A stretch of DNA of 64,000 nt from Bimuria novae-zelandiae CBS 107.79 (Eukaryota; Ascomycota; Dothideomycetes; Pleosporales; Didymosphaeriaceae): positions 210,740 to 274,739 of the forward strand of contig ML976703.1 of NCBI GenBank assembly GCA_010015655.1, read 5' to 3'. Shown in pieces: positions 23,295-35,844 of this stretch. Below the pieces are notes generated by a model. That model was given only the letters and a program-made list of their open reading frames with translations, made no database searches and had not been told where the DNA came from. Both the position numbers and the translations under genes were made by a program. Each line of letters opens with the position of its first letter. Position 1 is the first letter of the stretch.

Positions 23295-23783
23295 TCATGC
23301 CCGCCCCAAGATTGTCTTACCCCAAGCTCGGAGCAATCTGTTCATCCCTGGCATCGCATCACCCTCCAAAAAGACCGGGAGCAGGAGCACAACAGCCACG
23401 AAACAGATCCCCAGTCCAGCAGTCCAAAGAAGCGTACTGTTGGCGTTGAGCTTCCAAGGCAATGCTGGTAAAGGTTTGGTCACCGAGTTCTCGGTTCCAG
23501 GTTTGTAGGGGACTTCACAGGCAGGAGGTGGTGGGAGCGGTTTTGAAACTTGAGGTATCTCGGTGAGCGGAGGGGGCCGTCGTTGGCGAATTTTTGGGAC
23601 TGGGATTCTGCTAGGTGTGCTGAGGGACTTGTCCTTAGCAGGCACGGGAGGAGGGCTGTCCGATCGAAAATCGCTGACAATGTTGTGGTGGTCCAGATTG
23701 TTTGGTAGCATGGCGAGTTGTCGTGGAGGAACGCTGGATCTGAGGTGGGAGTGCAGAATTGCCGCTAGGCTAGCTCTATGCAC
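23295..23783 (-). CDS. Small Pro-rich protein with one C-terminal membrane segment
   Basis: Single exon, 162 residues, not recognised. Residues 40-105 are rich in proline and lysine (PPPVPAKDKS, RRPPPLTEIP, KPLPPPPACE). Residues about 116-138 form one hydrophobic segment (LLWTAGLGICFVAVVLLLPVFL) followed by a short basic tail. It ends 139 bp beyond the acyl-CoA dehydrogenase stop, in convergent arrangement. An internal ATG 24 codons in could be the true start. The membrane segment and the proline pattern suggest a real small gene, but support is moderate. Confidence 0.5.
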   Translation of the reverse strand: MHRASLAAILHSHLRSSVPPRQLAMLPNNLDHHNIVSDFRSDSPPPVPAKDKSLSTPSRIPVPKIRQRRPPPLTEIPQVSKPLPPPPACEVPYKPGTENSVTKPLPALPWKLNANSTLLWTAGLGICFVAVVLLLPVFLEGDAMPGMNRLLRAWGKTILGRA

Positions 23784-24320
23784 CTCTTAAAATGTCGCCG
23801 CGATATTATAGCCAAACGCAGACACACATACACACACAGATATACTCTCGCTCTCTCTCCCTCTCATCAGCAGTGCAATGAGATGCCATTACTACAACCG
23901 AAATAAACAAAGATGGACGAAATGGTTCCGGAATCCCACAGCCAGTAGTCAATTTAGTACGCCTGGACCTTTATCGAGGGCCAATGCAGTGAACGGCCTC
24001 AATAGGACCTAGGGGGGATGTCCCGTGTAAGCAACAATGAAAAGATCACAAGGAGATCCTACGCAAAGCAATTTCGCCACAGACTGCGAGGAGTACTCGC
24101 CCAAAATCTACGCAACGAGTGTTGCGTCTTCGAGAAAAAACCAATCCCAACAATTTACCAGTGCAGTTCAACCGACAACCCATATACTCTGCCCTTGTAG
24201 AGACCGTCCCCGGATCAATCACATCGACTGCAGTGACATATAACTGTAAACTCACCTGTCTTCGGTTTCCGCGGGCGTACCTTACCTGGTGCTACACCTT
24301 CCCGACGTCTTCCCTCCATT
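23784..24320. other. Intergenic region with CA/CT-rich tract
   Basis: It contains a CA- then CT-rich low-complexity tract at about 23820-23870. Otherwise nothing is recognisable. Confidence 0.6.
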
Positions 24321-25305
24321 TCAGACACGTTCCCTCTCCGGCTCCAAAAGTCTCAGTCCCAAGAACACCACTGCACCCAACCCCGCACCCAACGCCGGAC
24401 CCACCCAGTAGATCCAGTGATACCCTTGAAATCCACTGACAACAGCAGGCCCGAAACTCCTGGCAGGGTTTAGAGAGCCACCGGTATAGTATACACCACA
24501 AAGCTCCGCCACGAACAACGTTAGACCAATGAGTAAAGGCTTACTCGGACCACCTGGCAGCACGAGGATAGTCAGGACCAACTGAGCGGTCAAGAACATC
24601 TCGAGAAAGAAGCCCCGTGTGATCGAGATGGTGGGCTCCAGCTTAGTTGCAGTGGGTAGGGGGCCGGGGAGTAATGCGGAAACGACAAAGGCTGCGCAGA
24701 TACCGGCGATGAGCTGGGCGAGTATAGCATGGACGGCTCGCAGTGGTCTGATCGCACCAACCAACAGCAGAGATAGGGTCACCTGGAGCGGGGTCAGCCA
24801 TTCTTTTCTCTCTTCGTACCACATATCAAGCTGGCGGTAACACGAAGCTGTTGACCCTATGCGTAGCATAAGACCTACCCATCGTGATCTGCGGAGAACG
24901 GTGCCGGAAGAAACTTACTGCTGGGTTGAACATGCCACCGGATATTTCTGCGAAGATACTTACGTTGACGGCAAGGGCGGCTCCGAAGGCGAAGGAGATG
25001 TAGATCAATTTGGAGACCTGCTGGACTGGGTTCATGTCTGGGCTTCCGGGGCCCTCGGACTCAACCGTGGACGAGACTATAGCGATTTGTGTGCCTGCAA
25101 AAGCCAGGAAGAGAAACACTATTGCTGTGTTGGAATATGCGTACACGTGCTCAAGTGAGGGGGTTGGATGCTAACAGAAGGTACCGATGAACTCTCCAAA
25201 AAAAACCGGGTACTCGTGGCGTATGCCTTTGGCTGGGAGCGGTGGAGATGCGGCCACAGGTGTAGGGTGGGTGACAGGGAGAACGTCTTCGCTGTGCTTT
25301 GACAT
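24321..25305 (-). CDS. Aquaporin (major intrinsic protein)
   Basis: A membrane channel for water or small solutes. Coding exons on the minus strand are 25305-25176, 25118-24919 and 24782-24321 (introns 57 and 136 bp), giving 263 residues, the usual length. Both pore motifs are canonical: GGMFNPAV (NPA at 108-110; the exon ends exactly after this Ala codon) and GGSLNPARSFGPAV (NPA at 215-217, followed by the selectivity-filter Arg). Six hydrophobic segments are visible, starting with GEFIGTFLFLFLAFAGTQIA. The first intron was set by family alignment: donor GTTAGC at 25175 and acceptor CAATAG at 25119-25124; an alternative donor at 25183 would delete conserved residues. Classical water channel rather than aquaglyceroporin is likely, since both NPA boxes are unchanged. 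Confidence 0.93.
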
Positions 25306-26037
25306 GTTGACAGATGGAATGCTAACGAGCAAAAGGCTTGGTGGGTTGAATCAAAGTAATGTGCAAACCCAAATGTTGAGAGGAACAATGGCGGCTATTC
25401 TCTCCATCTGACCTTATATCTGCTTCTCTTTGACCATCCACGGGTAGCCAGTGATGATGTCTCCCAGCAGAAAGGGTCACACCGATACACTAGATAAATT
25501 AACGTGAAACCTTTCCACCAGCGTGTTCTTTCGCGCCCTCCTCGTGCGTCCGGAGGATACTCTAGCCCGGATGCCTAGCCTCATCTCCTACATGGCAGAG
25601 CGGATGAAGAGTGGTGTGGAAGGCAAATCCTATCCCACGAGAACATCCTGTGGATCCAAACAATGCTTGCGGGAAGTATGCCATTCGCGTCAAGCCATCA
25701 GTTCTTGAGGCTGCACAGGATACACGTATCGTGTCGATGCACACGTTTGTCCATTTCAAATCATGGTGGAGAAATCGACGGGCTGTCGTAAGAACTCGGT
25801 TTTGGCGAAGATGGTTTAGGTTAATGCTTCCATTCGAACGGTCAAGTAGAGCCGTGCGTAGCAGTTTTGGCGTCGTAGCGCAGCGCACCGTTCGTGCTTG
25901 TACTGCTCCAGTGTTACCAGAGCGTGATGCTGGGGCGGAGAACTCAATTGGTTGCGGGAGTCTGCTTGAGGATTCATCGTTTTTTTATGTTTGCATGTGC
26001 GTTGTACGCTAGGCGTAGGTCACGCGAGAAGGACATA
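25306..26037. other. Region between aquaporin gene and Fot1-like element
   Basis: It holds the aquaporin promoter. A 133-codon plus-strand frame at 25611-26012 has no recognisable feature and is not called. The last two bases (26036-26037, TA) are one half of the transposon's target-site duplication. Confidence 0.6.
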
Positions 26038-26083
26038 AGTCGGGCACCCTAGTTTCCGACACCCCCCATTTTCCGACACCCCG
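26038..26083 (+). repeat. Left inverted terminal repeat of the Fot1-like element
   Basis: The first 28 bp are the exact reverse complement of the right end. Two TTTCCGACACCCC-type motifs start at about 26053 and 26070. Confidence 0.9.
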
Positions 26084-26559
26084 CCAAATTTCGCCGCTGC
26101 CACCACTCTACGTTGCGAATGTGCTCACAGCTTCATCAAATAATTTTGAAAAAGCATTAAAAAAATCGTATTTAAAGGATTTTAATTACTTTCTTTATTT
26201 ATACTTAAATCACGATTAAGATACCATCGTATTAGTTATTAATTCTATACTAAACGTTGTACTAATAATTACTCTACTTCCTTCTTAGAGCTACTTTTTT
26301 TCTCTATAATAATAACCTCTTGCTCTACGCTTCTTACCTTGCGAACACGTTAAGCAGGCTCTTAATTAGTTTAAGAGAGAACTTCTGCAAGACTTATAAA
26401 GAAATCGTTTAAATTAGTTATAACTTTATAGTGTTTTAGCGGGTTAGCTTGCTCTACCTACTTACGCAAGGAAGCAATCTCACGGTCTTATATAATAACT
26501 ATTATTAAGGTATAGTTAAACGCTATAGTAGTAAGCTAAACGCATCGTCGTGTAGTTAG

Positions 26560-27830
26560 TAAGAAGTTCTTTCTAGAAAACAGCTTTACAACATCGCTAC
26601 CGCGTTTTGGCGTCCTAATATCCATGGTAGAAGGGGGTGGTGTTGACGGCCGTTCGCGCACTACTACCCAGCGAGAACCTAAGGGCTTCCTTACGCTCTT
26701 AGGGTATAAGCCTATTGCCTTCTACCTAGATCAGATGCACTACTCTCGAAGGCCAATTTTACGTGCTTTTGCATAAAATTTAAGAAACTTGGCCTTCTTA
26801 AGCTTTATTTTATCTGTCTAAGCCATATATTCGCCGATAAAGCGCCGATACGCCGCCTTTAGACTTAAGAAATAGCCTAAATCTAAAGGCTAGAGTAGAT
26901 ATGAAGTATAAATAGGGAAAAAGAGTAAGTAAATATTATTTAAGTAATATATAGTTATAAATTTATCTAAAGTATAACTACTATAGCTATCGACGATAAG
27001 TAACCGTGCCTCGAAGGGATTATTAGGCTTAGTCTGTGGCAAAAACACCTTTTCTAGCCACTTGACAGCGATGTTATTACTTATTTATCTATTTTGCGAA
27101 AAGGTAACATGCTAGCCTAGGTTCTAAGCTAAAAACTCCTTTTTAAACCACTGCTCCTAGATGCTCTTAGCCTTAAAGATAATAAGGGGGTCTAGAGCGA
27201 CGCTAAGCGCAGAGATACACTTTACTATAGAGGTCTAAGTACGGGTATTTATTATCTTAACTAGTACGGCGTTCGGGCTCTCCTATAAGGAGCCTATAAT
27301 AAGCCTATTAATGCCCTAGCCCTCTATAATACTGCCCTTGTTAGCATTATACCTACGCTGGGGGGGAATCTAGCTTACTATTTTATACAGGTTAAATAAG
27401 TGCCTAATATTTTCTAGAGTAGCCTTATTTACGCGTTCCTAGCTAGTCTAGCAACCTAACTTTAACTTAATAGCTAGGTAGCGTTATATAAAGTAACTAG
27501 TCTACTTCTTCCCTAGGTTTTTATAGTTACCCTATTACTTAAGAATAATAATTATAATAGCCTACACTTGCGCGTGCGTTAGCGTATAATTAAGGGCTTC
27601 TTACTAGAGAATCTATTTTTCTAGAAGCTCTTCTTAAATAGTTATAAGCTATTATTTACTATCGTGAGCGTACTAATAGGGTTAGGCACTATTAAAGTGG
27701 CCGCGAAGAGTGTTACGTAGGACCCCGTATTAGGTAGTAGTAGTGGCTAAAGCGACCTTAGATTTAAGGTCTATAAGCGCATTTTAGACATCTTCTTTTA
27801 TATATCTAGCTATTTAAAAGTAGCGAAAAT
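26560..27830 (-). pseudogene. Decayed Fot1/Pogo DDE transposase
   Basis: On the minus strand many stops interrupt the frame, mostly where TGG or CAG/CAA codons would have become stops by C-to-T or G-to-A change. Recognisable stretches include the N-terminal DNA-binding region (YGVLRNTLRGH), ALDPLIIFKAKS (DDE domain, about 27175), LLIVDSYSSYT near 26970-27003 (position of the second catalytic Asp) and YTSYLL-stop-PLDLGYFLSLK near 26868-26915 (the PPHTSHxLQPLDLG motif of Pogo-type transposases). No activity is possible from this copy. Confidence 0.8.
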
Positions 27831-27918
27831 AGTGTAAAAAATATTTTTAAAATTAGTAAAGAATTAAGTTATTTAAAGTTAATATTTGGTCGTGGTGCAT
27901 GGTGGGGGGCGAGGTTGC

Positions 27919-27964
27919 GGGGCTGTCGGAAACTATGGGGTGTCGGAAACTAGGGTGCCCGACT
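27919..27964 (-). repeat. Right inverted terminal repeat of the Fot1-like element
   Basis: It ends GGGTGCCCGACT at 27964 and is followed by the TA duplication. It again contains two TGTCGGAAACT motifs, at about 27924 and 27941. Confidence 0.9.
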
Positions 27965-28176
27965 TATACATTGGAAGGCAGGGTCGCATTTCCCTCTGTC
28001 GAAGTTGTTGGCAGGTGGAAAGTGTCTGTAAGGCAGGCTTGCCCAGGTGTGTTGAGTGGGGAAGCAGGGAGTGGGAAGAGGCTCGGCCAAACAGACGCCG
28101 ACCTCCGGGACGGAAGGCGCAAGTGAACGCATCCAGCACTGCAGTGCCTCACCCACCACACCAGCGCACCCCCACG

Positions 28177-29008
28177 ATGCGATCCTCCACAGCTGCTCTC
28201 GCCTGCCTGGTCTCCGTCACCTCGGCCGCCCGCTTCATCCTCCATATCCCCAACACCCCTCTTGTGAATCCGTCCTCGTTCCCGTCCACCACGCACGCAA
28301 CTCTCCAGTCCACCGGGGCCCCACTGGACGCCTATATCACACGCTCGAATTCCTTCAACTTCCACAATGTATCTGTGGGAAGCTATCTTGCTACCATCCA
28401 CAGCAGAGACTATGTGTTTGAGCCTCTGCGCATAGATGTGACGCTCGAAGAAGAGGTCGAGGGCAGCGGACATCAGAGGGAAAAGGTGCACGCGTGGCAG
28501 ACCTTCATCGGGAACGAGTGGGACAACAAGGGAGAGACGAGAGGGGAGGGTGGCAATGGGCTGGTGATTGACGTGCAGCCGAGGGCCCCGAAGCAGTACT
28601 ACCAAGAGCGCGCCGGATGTGAGTGCAAGCGTCCAGCCACGCTATTGGAGCGAAGCGCGTGTACTGACCGACGCAGTCTCCCCCGTCTCCTTTTTGAAAA
28701 ACCCCATGATCCTCATGGGACTCTTTACGCTCATCATGGTCTTCGGTATGCCATACCTAATGGAAAACAGTACGTGCCCTGAAGTCATTAAACTGTACGG
28801 AACCATTTTTAACAGCTGCACAGTGGACCCGGAGACCAAGGCCGAGTTCGAAGAGATGCAGAAGAAGGGTGTCATGGGCTCTGGCTCTACTCAAACCGCA
28901 CAGCAGATTCAGAACTTCGACCTCGCTTCCTGGATGGCGGGAAAGACGGAAACGCCCACTCGCGGCCAGAGCCCTGCCCCTCAGTCGCAAGGAAAGAAGC
29001 GGGGGTGA
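28177..29008 (+). CDS. EMC7: ER membrane protein complex subunit 7 (EMC7/Sop4-like)
   Basis: EMC7 is a lumenal, single-pass subunit of the EMC insertase, which puts tail-anchored and multipass proteins into the ER membrane. Exons are 28177-28618, 28677-28769 and 28824-29008 (introns 58 and 54 bp), 239 residues. Residues 1-18 form a signal peptide (MRSSTAALACLVSVTSAA). A lumenal beta-sandwich follows (FNFHNVSVGSYLATIHSRDYVFEPLRIDV). Then comes the conserved KQYYQER-G-FS-VSFLKNPM and a membrane segment (MILMGLFTLIMVFGMPYLM, about 157-176), and a cytosolic tail DPETKAEFEEMQKKG typical of the family. The start at 28177 gives the signal peptide; longer upstream frames run into the transposon flank. 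The Fot1-like element ends 212 bp upstream and may have displaced promoter elements. Confidence 0.95.
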
Positions 29009-29513
29009 GCGATGTTGGTCGCAAGAACTTTGGAGCCACGCTTTGTATTTTCGATCGAGCGTCAACGTTGCTAGGCTTATCACGAATGGAATGGCCTCCG
29101 CAGCGATCCCTTCAAGTACGACTACTCATATCTGACATCCTAAAAATATGACATGCGACACACGATGTAGTCCACGGTTTAAGCGTCAGTCTTGACGTCT
29201 TTCAACCCTCAGGTGTGACATGTGTAGGGCTTGCAAATAAATACGATCATATTTGACATTCGCTCGGACTTGTCTTTCTGTGAAACAGCTATACCATGCC
29301 GAAGTACACTGCAAGCCTTGTCGAACGTCCGCGGCTCTCTACAGCGGCATCCACGCCTAGCCCAGATTTGGTCCTGCAAGAGACGGTAGATCAGTGAGTT
29401 TCGATCAAATGGTATTCTGGTACACTTTACTTCTTGAATGCAATTCACAAAAGGAAACACTACCGACGAGCCTATGTACAAATCCGCTATACTTTACTAC
29501 TGTACAAGGTGCC
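29009..29513. other. Convergent intergenic region
   Basis: This is the 3' spacer between EMC7 and the complex I gene; nothing else is seen. Confidence 0.6.
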
Positions 29514-31965
29514 TCAAGCTGCCAATGCACCCGACTGCGGTCCGTACCCAACCTGAGGATCAGGGTACCCAGGCGCCATAAAATTCGTCTTTGGGTTCTT
29601 CTGCACCTTTGCTGCCGAGCATCGCGCCATTGTGGGTGAACTATCTTCGTGTTAGCTTTCTGATGAAGTTTTACAATAGGGAAAACTGGAACTAACTTTC
29701 TTGAGATGGCATCTGTGAAGTAGAAGTTCTCAATCGCCTTCTTCAGCGGCTCGCCCGTCGGCTTGGCACCCTTGTTCTGGTCCACGAGTTGTACTTTGCT
29801 CAGACCGGGTAGGGAAACTGGCTCGACAACGTCATATCTTCGCAGAGCAGGAGAGATCTCCTCCATGCGATCCCTCAGCTGCTCGACATCATCGTATGGT
29901 AACTCAGCACCGAGGTACTCTGAGGCAGCGCGAATGATCTTCCAGTCTTCTCTTGATGCACCAGGCAAACCGACGGCAGCACGGCTCATCTGTACTCGGC
30001 CTTCGGTGTTGACGTATGTGACAGACTTCTCGGTGTATGCGGCACCTGGGAGCACAACGTCTGCAAGCTGTGCAGCCCGGTCACCGTGGTGGCCTTGGTA
30101 GACGACGAAGGCATCCTTCGGGATCTCTGCCTCATTGATCTCGTCCGCGCCCAGCAGCCAGATGAACTTGGGGGTGGTGTTGGCAACTTCGGGCGACGGA
30201 ACCGTGAAACCGACGTCGTAGGCGCCTGTTCGGGAGGCCGTTCGCTGGAGAATGTTGTATCCGTTCCACTCAGGAGTTTGGAAGTTGGCCTTGTTTTTCT
30301 CGACAAAAGCGCCAACCTGCTCATAGATCGATTTAGCATCGGCATGCTCCGTGACCGCACTGCCGACGATGATCATGGGCTTTTTGGCGGACTGAAGCTT
30401 TTTACCGAACTCTCCAGAGAAAACAGTTTTGAGATCCGTAGCAGATGTACCAAGCTTCTCATATTCGAACGTGCTCTCGAAGTCCTCGCCAACAAGACCA
30501 ACCTCCAGATCGGATCTCAGCCACTGCTTTCGAATGCGAGCGTTGAGGACGGCAGCTTCGTGTCGCGGGTTCGTACCGACGAGGAGAATGGCATCCGCTT
30601 CCTCGACGCCGTAAATCTTGGAGTTGAAGGAGTAGTTGGACCGTACGTCAACACCGTGGGCAATTGGTTCGCTGCCACCAGGTTGGTCCAGAGCCAGATT
30701 GTCCGAGCCAAGCTTGTTGGCAAGGTCCTTCATGGCGACCAAAGTCTCAGTCTCGACCAAGTGACCTGTAACAGCTTTGAATTCGTTGCCTGTAGGTGCT
30801 ATTCTCTTGTACGCCTCGCCAATCTCAACAAGGGCTTGTTCCCAGGAAGCCGGCTTGAACTGATCACCTTCGCGGATGAGGGGGTTCACCAGTCGCTGTG
30901 TACTGAGGGCGTCGCATGCGAAACGTGTCTTGTCGTTGATCCACTCCTCGTTAATATCATCGTTCAGGCGGGGTAGAATGCGCATGACCTGGATGCCGCG
31001 AGCGTCGACGCGGATGTTCGAGCCTAGACCGTCAAGAACATCCACTGTTTCGGTGTGGTATAGCTCCCAGGGACGAGCCTTGAAAGCGTAGGGCTTCGAA
31101 AGCAGAGCACCGACGGGACAAAGATCGATGACGTTTCCGGAAAGCTCGGAGTCGAGGTTCTTCTCGAGGTAAGTACCGATTTGGAGGTCGTTGCCACGGC
31201 CAGTAGAGCCCATCTCAGGCGCGCCAGCGACATCGTTGGAGAATCGGATGCATCGCGTGCAGTGGATGCACCTGTTCATCGATGTCTGCCCCTGTCAGCC
31301 TATACATAATTTGACTAACTCCACGCATCCTACCTTGACCAATGGCCCGATGTTCTTGTCCTCAACAGCACGCTTGCCCCCGATTTCGTGGAAACGTCCG
31401 CGGTCCGCGCCGTAGCGCATGGACTGATCCTGCAGGTCGCACTCGCCTCCTTGGTCGCAAATGGGGCAATCCAACGGATGGTTTGCGAGGAGGAACTCCA
31501 TGACACCCTCTCGTGCCTTGTGGACAAGCGGCGAGTCCGTCTTGACGACCATCCCAGGCTGTACCGGCCATGCGCAGGATGCTACAGGTTTGGGAGCCCG
31601 CTCGACCTCCACCAGACACATACGGCAGTTGCCGGCAATCATGAGCTTCTCGTGGTAGCAGTAGCGGGGGACGGTCACGCCGGCTTTCTCGCAGGCTTGG
31701 ATGAGGGCCGATCCGGCTGGAGGAAGGTTAGAACCGCGCTTCGAAGCTCCAACAAGCTGTGGGCAGAGCTGTACCTTCGATTGACACCTTCTTCCCATCT
31801 GCAGAGCGCATTAGCATAAGTCGCCGCCGCCGCCGGGTGGCACGTACCGACGGTGATCTCCACCTCTGCTGGCCGTCGCGCAGAGGCAGTGAAGGTCCTG
31901 GAGCCATTGAAGCCTGCCTTCACCGCAGGTCGCTTCAGCGAGCGAATCAGTTGTTGCCGAAGCAT
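29514..31965 (-). CDS. nuo78: NADH:ubiquinone oxidoreductase 75/78-kDa subunit
   Basis: This is the largest subunit of the peripheral arm of mitochondrial complex I (NDUFS1 type), carrying three iron-sulphur clusters on the electron path from NADH. Coding exons on the minus strand are 31965-31848, 31798-31775 (24 nt), 31716-31334, 31285-29697 and 29640-29514, giving 746 residues, close to the family's length. Residues 1-33 are a mitochondrial presequence ([19 protein letters not shown]). Cluster ligands are visible in [33 protein letters not shown] and [10 protein letters not shown]. The middle is the molybdopterin-oxidoreductase-like domain ([17 protein letters not shown]). The conserved C-terminal tail [15 protein letters not shown] lies in the last exon. 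Introns are 48-58 bp with good GT-AG signals. nuo78 is the Neurospora name. Confidence 0.97.
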
Positions 31966-32930
31966 CGTGTGGCAAGAGCAATGGGCGATGAGAGAGGCGT
32001 GCCGAGCTCTTGTCGATGAGGGAGTGAAGTTCGGCTTGCCAAGACGAAGCCCAATCAGCGAAGTCGTGATTGGTCAGCCCGCACCATACAAAAAAGCCTT
32101 TCGCCCACCGTCCGCTTCCTCTTCTACAACTCATTCTGGGCGGTGATTATTGTGGGTTACATGGGCGCGCGGCTCTTGCGGCTGCGCGTGCTCTTTCCAT
32201 GTCTTCCTCTGCATTCTGCCCTAGAGCGCGACTCGCCGAGCGCCGTAGCTGGAGCAGACGAGGGCTTCCGATGATGTCTTGTTCCTTACCAACGCCGCTA
32301 CATTCACTCAACCTGCATTCGTTGTTGCTAATCATAAAGCTCGTCAGCCATACTGAAGGGGTGCTCTGAAGTGGAGGGACCTACGGCGCTTCAAGCTGGC
32401 AATCCGAGGTTGGCTGTCTTATTAGAGGCCTCACCCGTTGGGGCATGCGCAGGAGGCTACCTGCACTTCGACAGTATAAGACATTAGCGTTGTGAGGTTA
32501 TGATGGGCGAAGAATTATTTCGATCGAAGTCTAGACGTCTACAAGAGCGGGATTTTATGTTTGGTTTGAAATAGTGGATGAGACTGAGGGACCACTTATA
32601 GAGTCTAGACGTGATTGCCTGCTTTCATAGCCCTTCTACTCCCTTTCCAACCGCTTGTTCTAAGCTGCTGAGATTATCAGTTTGAGTTATGTAAAAGTTT
32701 TGAGTGCTGTGTGATGCTGAGATTGAGAAGAGAGAACAAAAAAAAAATTCTGGACGAATGCAGTCGGATGTACATCGTCTTGAATCTTAGGGACCATTAT
32801 GGTTCTTCTCCGTTCGCTTCTTAGAAAGTTTTGGTAGACTTCCGATCGCGGATTGACAGTTGCTTCCTAGCTTTGCGTGGCCGGCGATTCGCCAGTGCAT
32901 TGGGAGAAGCGGGCTCTTCTTTTGTCCATG
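31966..32930. other. Intergenic region between complex I gene and repeat array
   Basis: It includes the complex I promoter. No gene is recognised. Composition becomes less GC-rich toward the repeat array at 32940. Confidence 0.55.
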
Positions 32931-32939
32931 TGCTCTCAT

Positions 32940-33480
32940 GTATAGCTAAAACTTGACTGTTGTATTACTGCTCACCCTAGGGTAACACAGTGGCTGTCTC
33001 TCTCAAAGTATTCTAGCTGGCTTTCAGCTTGCGCGAGGGCTGCGATCGGCTACGACGGTAACAGCATCAGAAAACTGAAAAGCTAATGTCGAGGCTCACG
33101 TGAAGCTAAAAGCTAGCCTTTGCATTACTTATCCTGGGGTAACACACTGGCTATTTATCTCTAAGCCTTAGGGCTGCCTTTCAGCTCGCGCGAGGGCTGT
33201 GATCTGACACTGTGAGGAGCATCGGAAGACTAGATCGTTGTTGGTGAGAGTCACGCAAAGCCAAAATCTGGCTGCTGTATCGCTCATCCTGGGGTAACAC
33301 ACTAGCTGTTTACCTCTGAGCGTCCTGGTTGGCTTTCAGCTTCATGCGAGGGCTGCGATCTGCTATGATGGCAACACGATCGGAAAGCTCGAAAGTTGTC
33401 GGCGAGGCTCATGTAAAGCTAGAAGAAGTTGGCCGTTGTGTAGCCCATCCTGGGGTAACACACTAGCTGTTAACTCTGGT
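32940..33480 (+). repeat. Tandem array of ~155-161 bp units upstream of ATP2
   Basis: Four diverged units can be followed by the core ATCCTGGGGTAACACA (at about 32974, 33131, 33286 and 33447). The first unit has CCCTAGGGTAACACAG. Each unit also has a GGCTTTCAGCT...GCGAGGGCTGCGATC block about 45 bp after the core (the fourth is cut short) and begins with a GTGAAGCTAAAA/GCAAAGCCAAAA-type stretch. Spacing of the cores is 155-161 bp. No long ORF lies in it. It ends about 215 bp before the ATP2 start codon, so it may overlap the promoter. Confidence 0.8.
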
Positions 33481-33695
33481 CCTTAAGTTTATGATCAACA
33501 TTTAACTGTACACGACAGCGAGGGTGTTGCCGAGAGGCCGTGGGCGAGGCTGTTAGGGCGTCGTTGTCTGGGAAGGAGCTACCAACCCAAAACGGATAGC
33601 GCGCTTTCTCTCCTTCTTCTCGGCAGCTTCAAAACCTCTCGCCGCTCCTTCCATCACCACTCCACTCCCACTCCCATCCTCCCACATCATAAACC

Positions 33696-35573
<1,878 letters not shown>

Positions 35574-35844
35574 ACCGCTTGCGGATGTGGGGGAAAATGA
35601 GGGTGGACTATTGTGTCAAGCGGGCTCGTCGGTGATGGCTCTCCTCAATCTGTACAAAATGTATACCATTGCGCAATAACGGGGCGAACATCTAATACCG
35701 ACGGGTCTCTGGTGGAGCAATGGTCTTTCTATGTAATCTTATCATCTTGCATGCGAAGATCCTGGTTCTTCTTTCAATTTAGCTCAGTTCTGATCCATAC
35801 TTGTCATGCCGCCGTGAGTGTAGGTGTCTCCCGGTTCAGGCTTG
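35574..35844. other. ATP2 3' region
   Basis: This is the downstream untranslated region of ATP2, leading into the downstream repeat array. Nothing else is recognised. Confidence 0.55.

Larger units (their letters stand above)
26038..27964 (-). mobile_element. Fot1/Pogo-type DNA transposon, RIP-mutated
   Basis: The element is 1,927 bp, flanked by TA on both sides (26036-26037 and 27965-27966). Its inverted terminal repeats start AGTCGGGCACCCTAGTTTCC and match exactly for 28 bp, then more weakly to about 46 bp. Each repeat holds two copies of a TTTCCGACA(C/G)CCC motif. Fot1 of Fusarium is 1,928 bp with 44-bp repeats and a TA duplication, so size and ends agree with that family. The interior (about 26140-27890) is AT-rich and full of stops, while the outer 75-100 bp at each end keep normal composition. 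A decayed transposase is readable on the minus strand. Confidence 0.92.

Noticed and set aside
25611..26012. 133-codon open frame beside the Fot1-like element
   Set aside because: No recognisable motif, overlapping open frames on the other strand, and no splice-supported extension.
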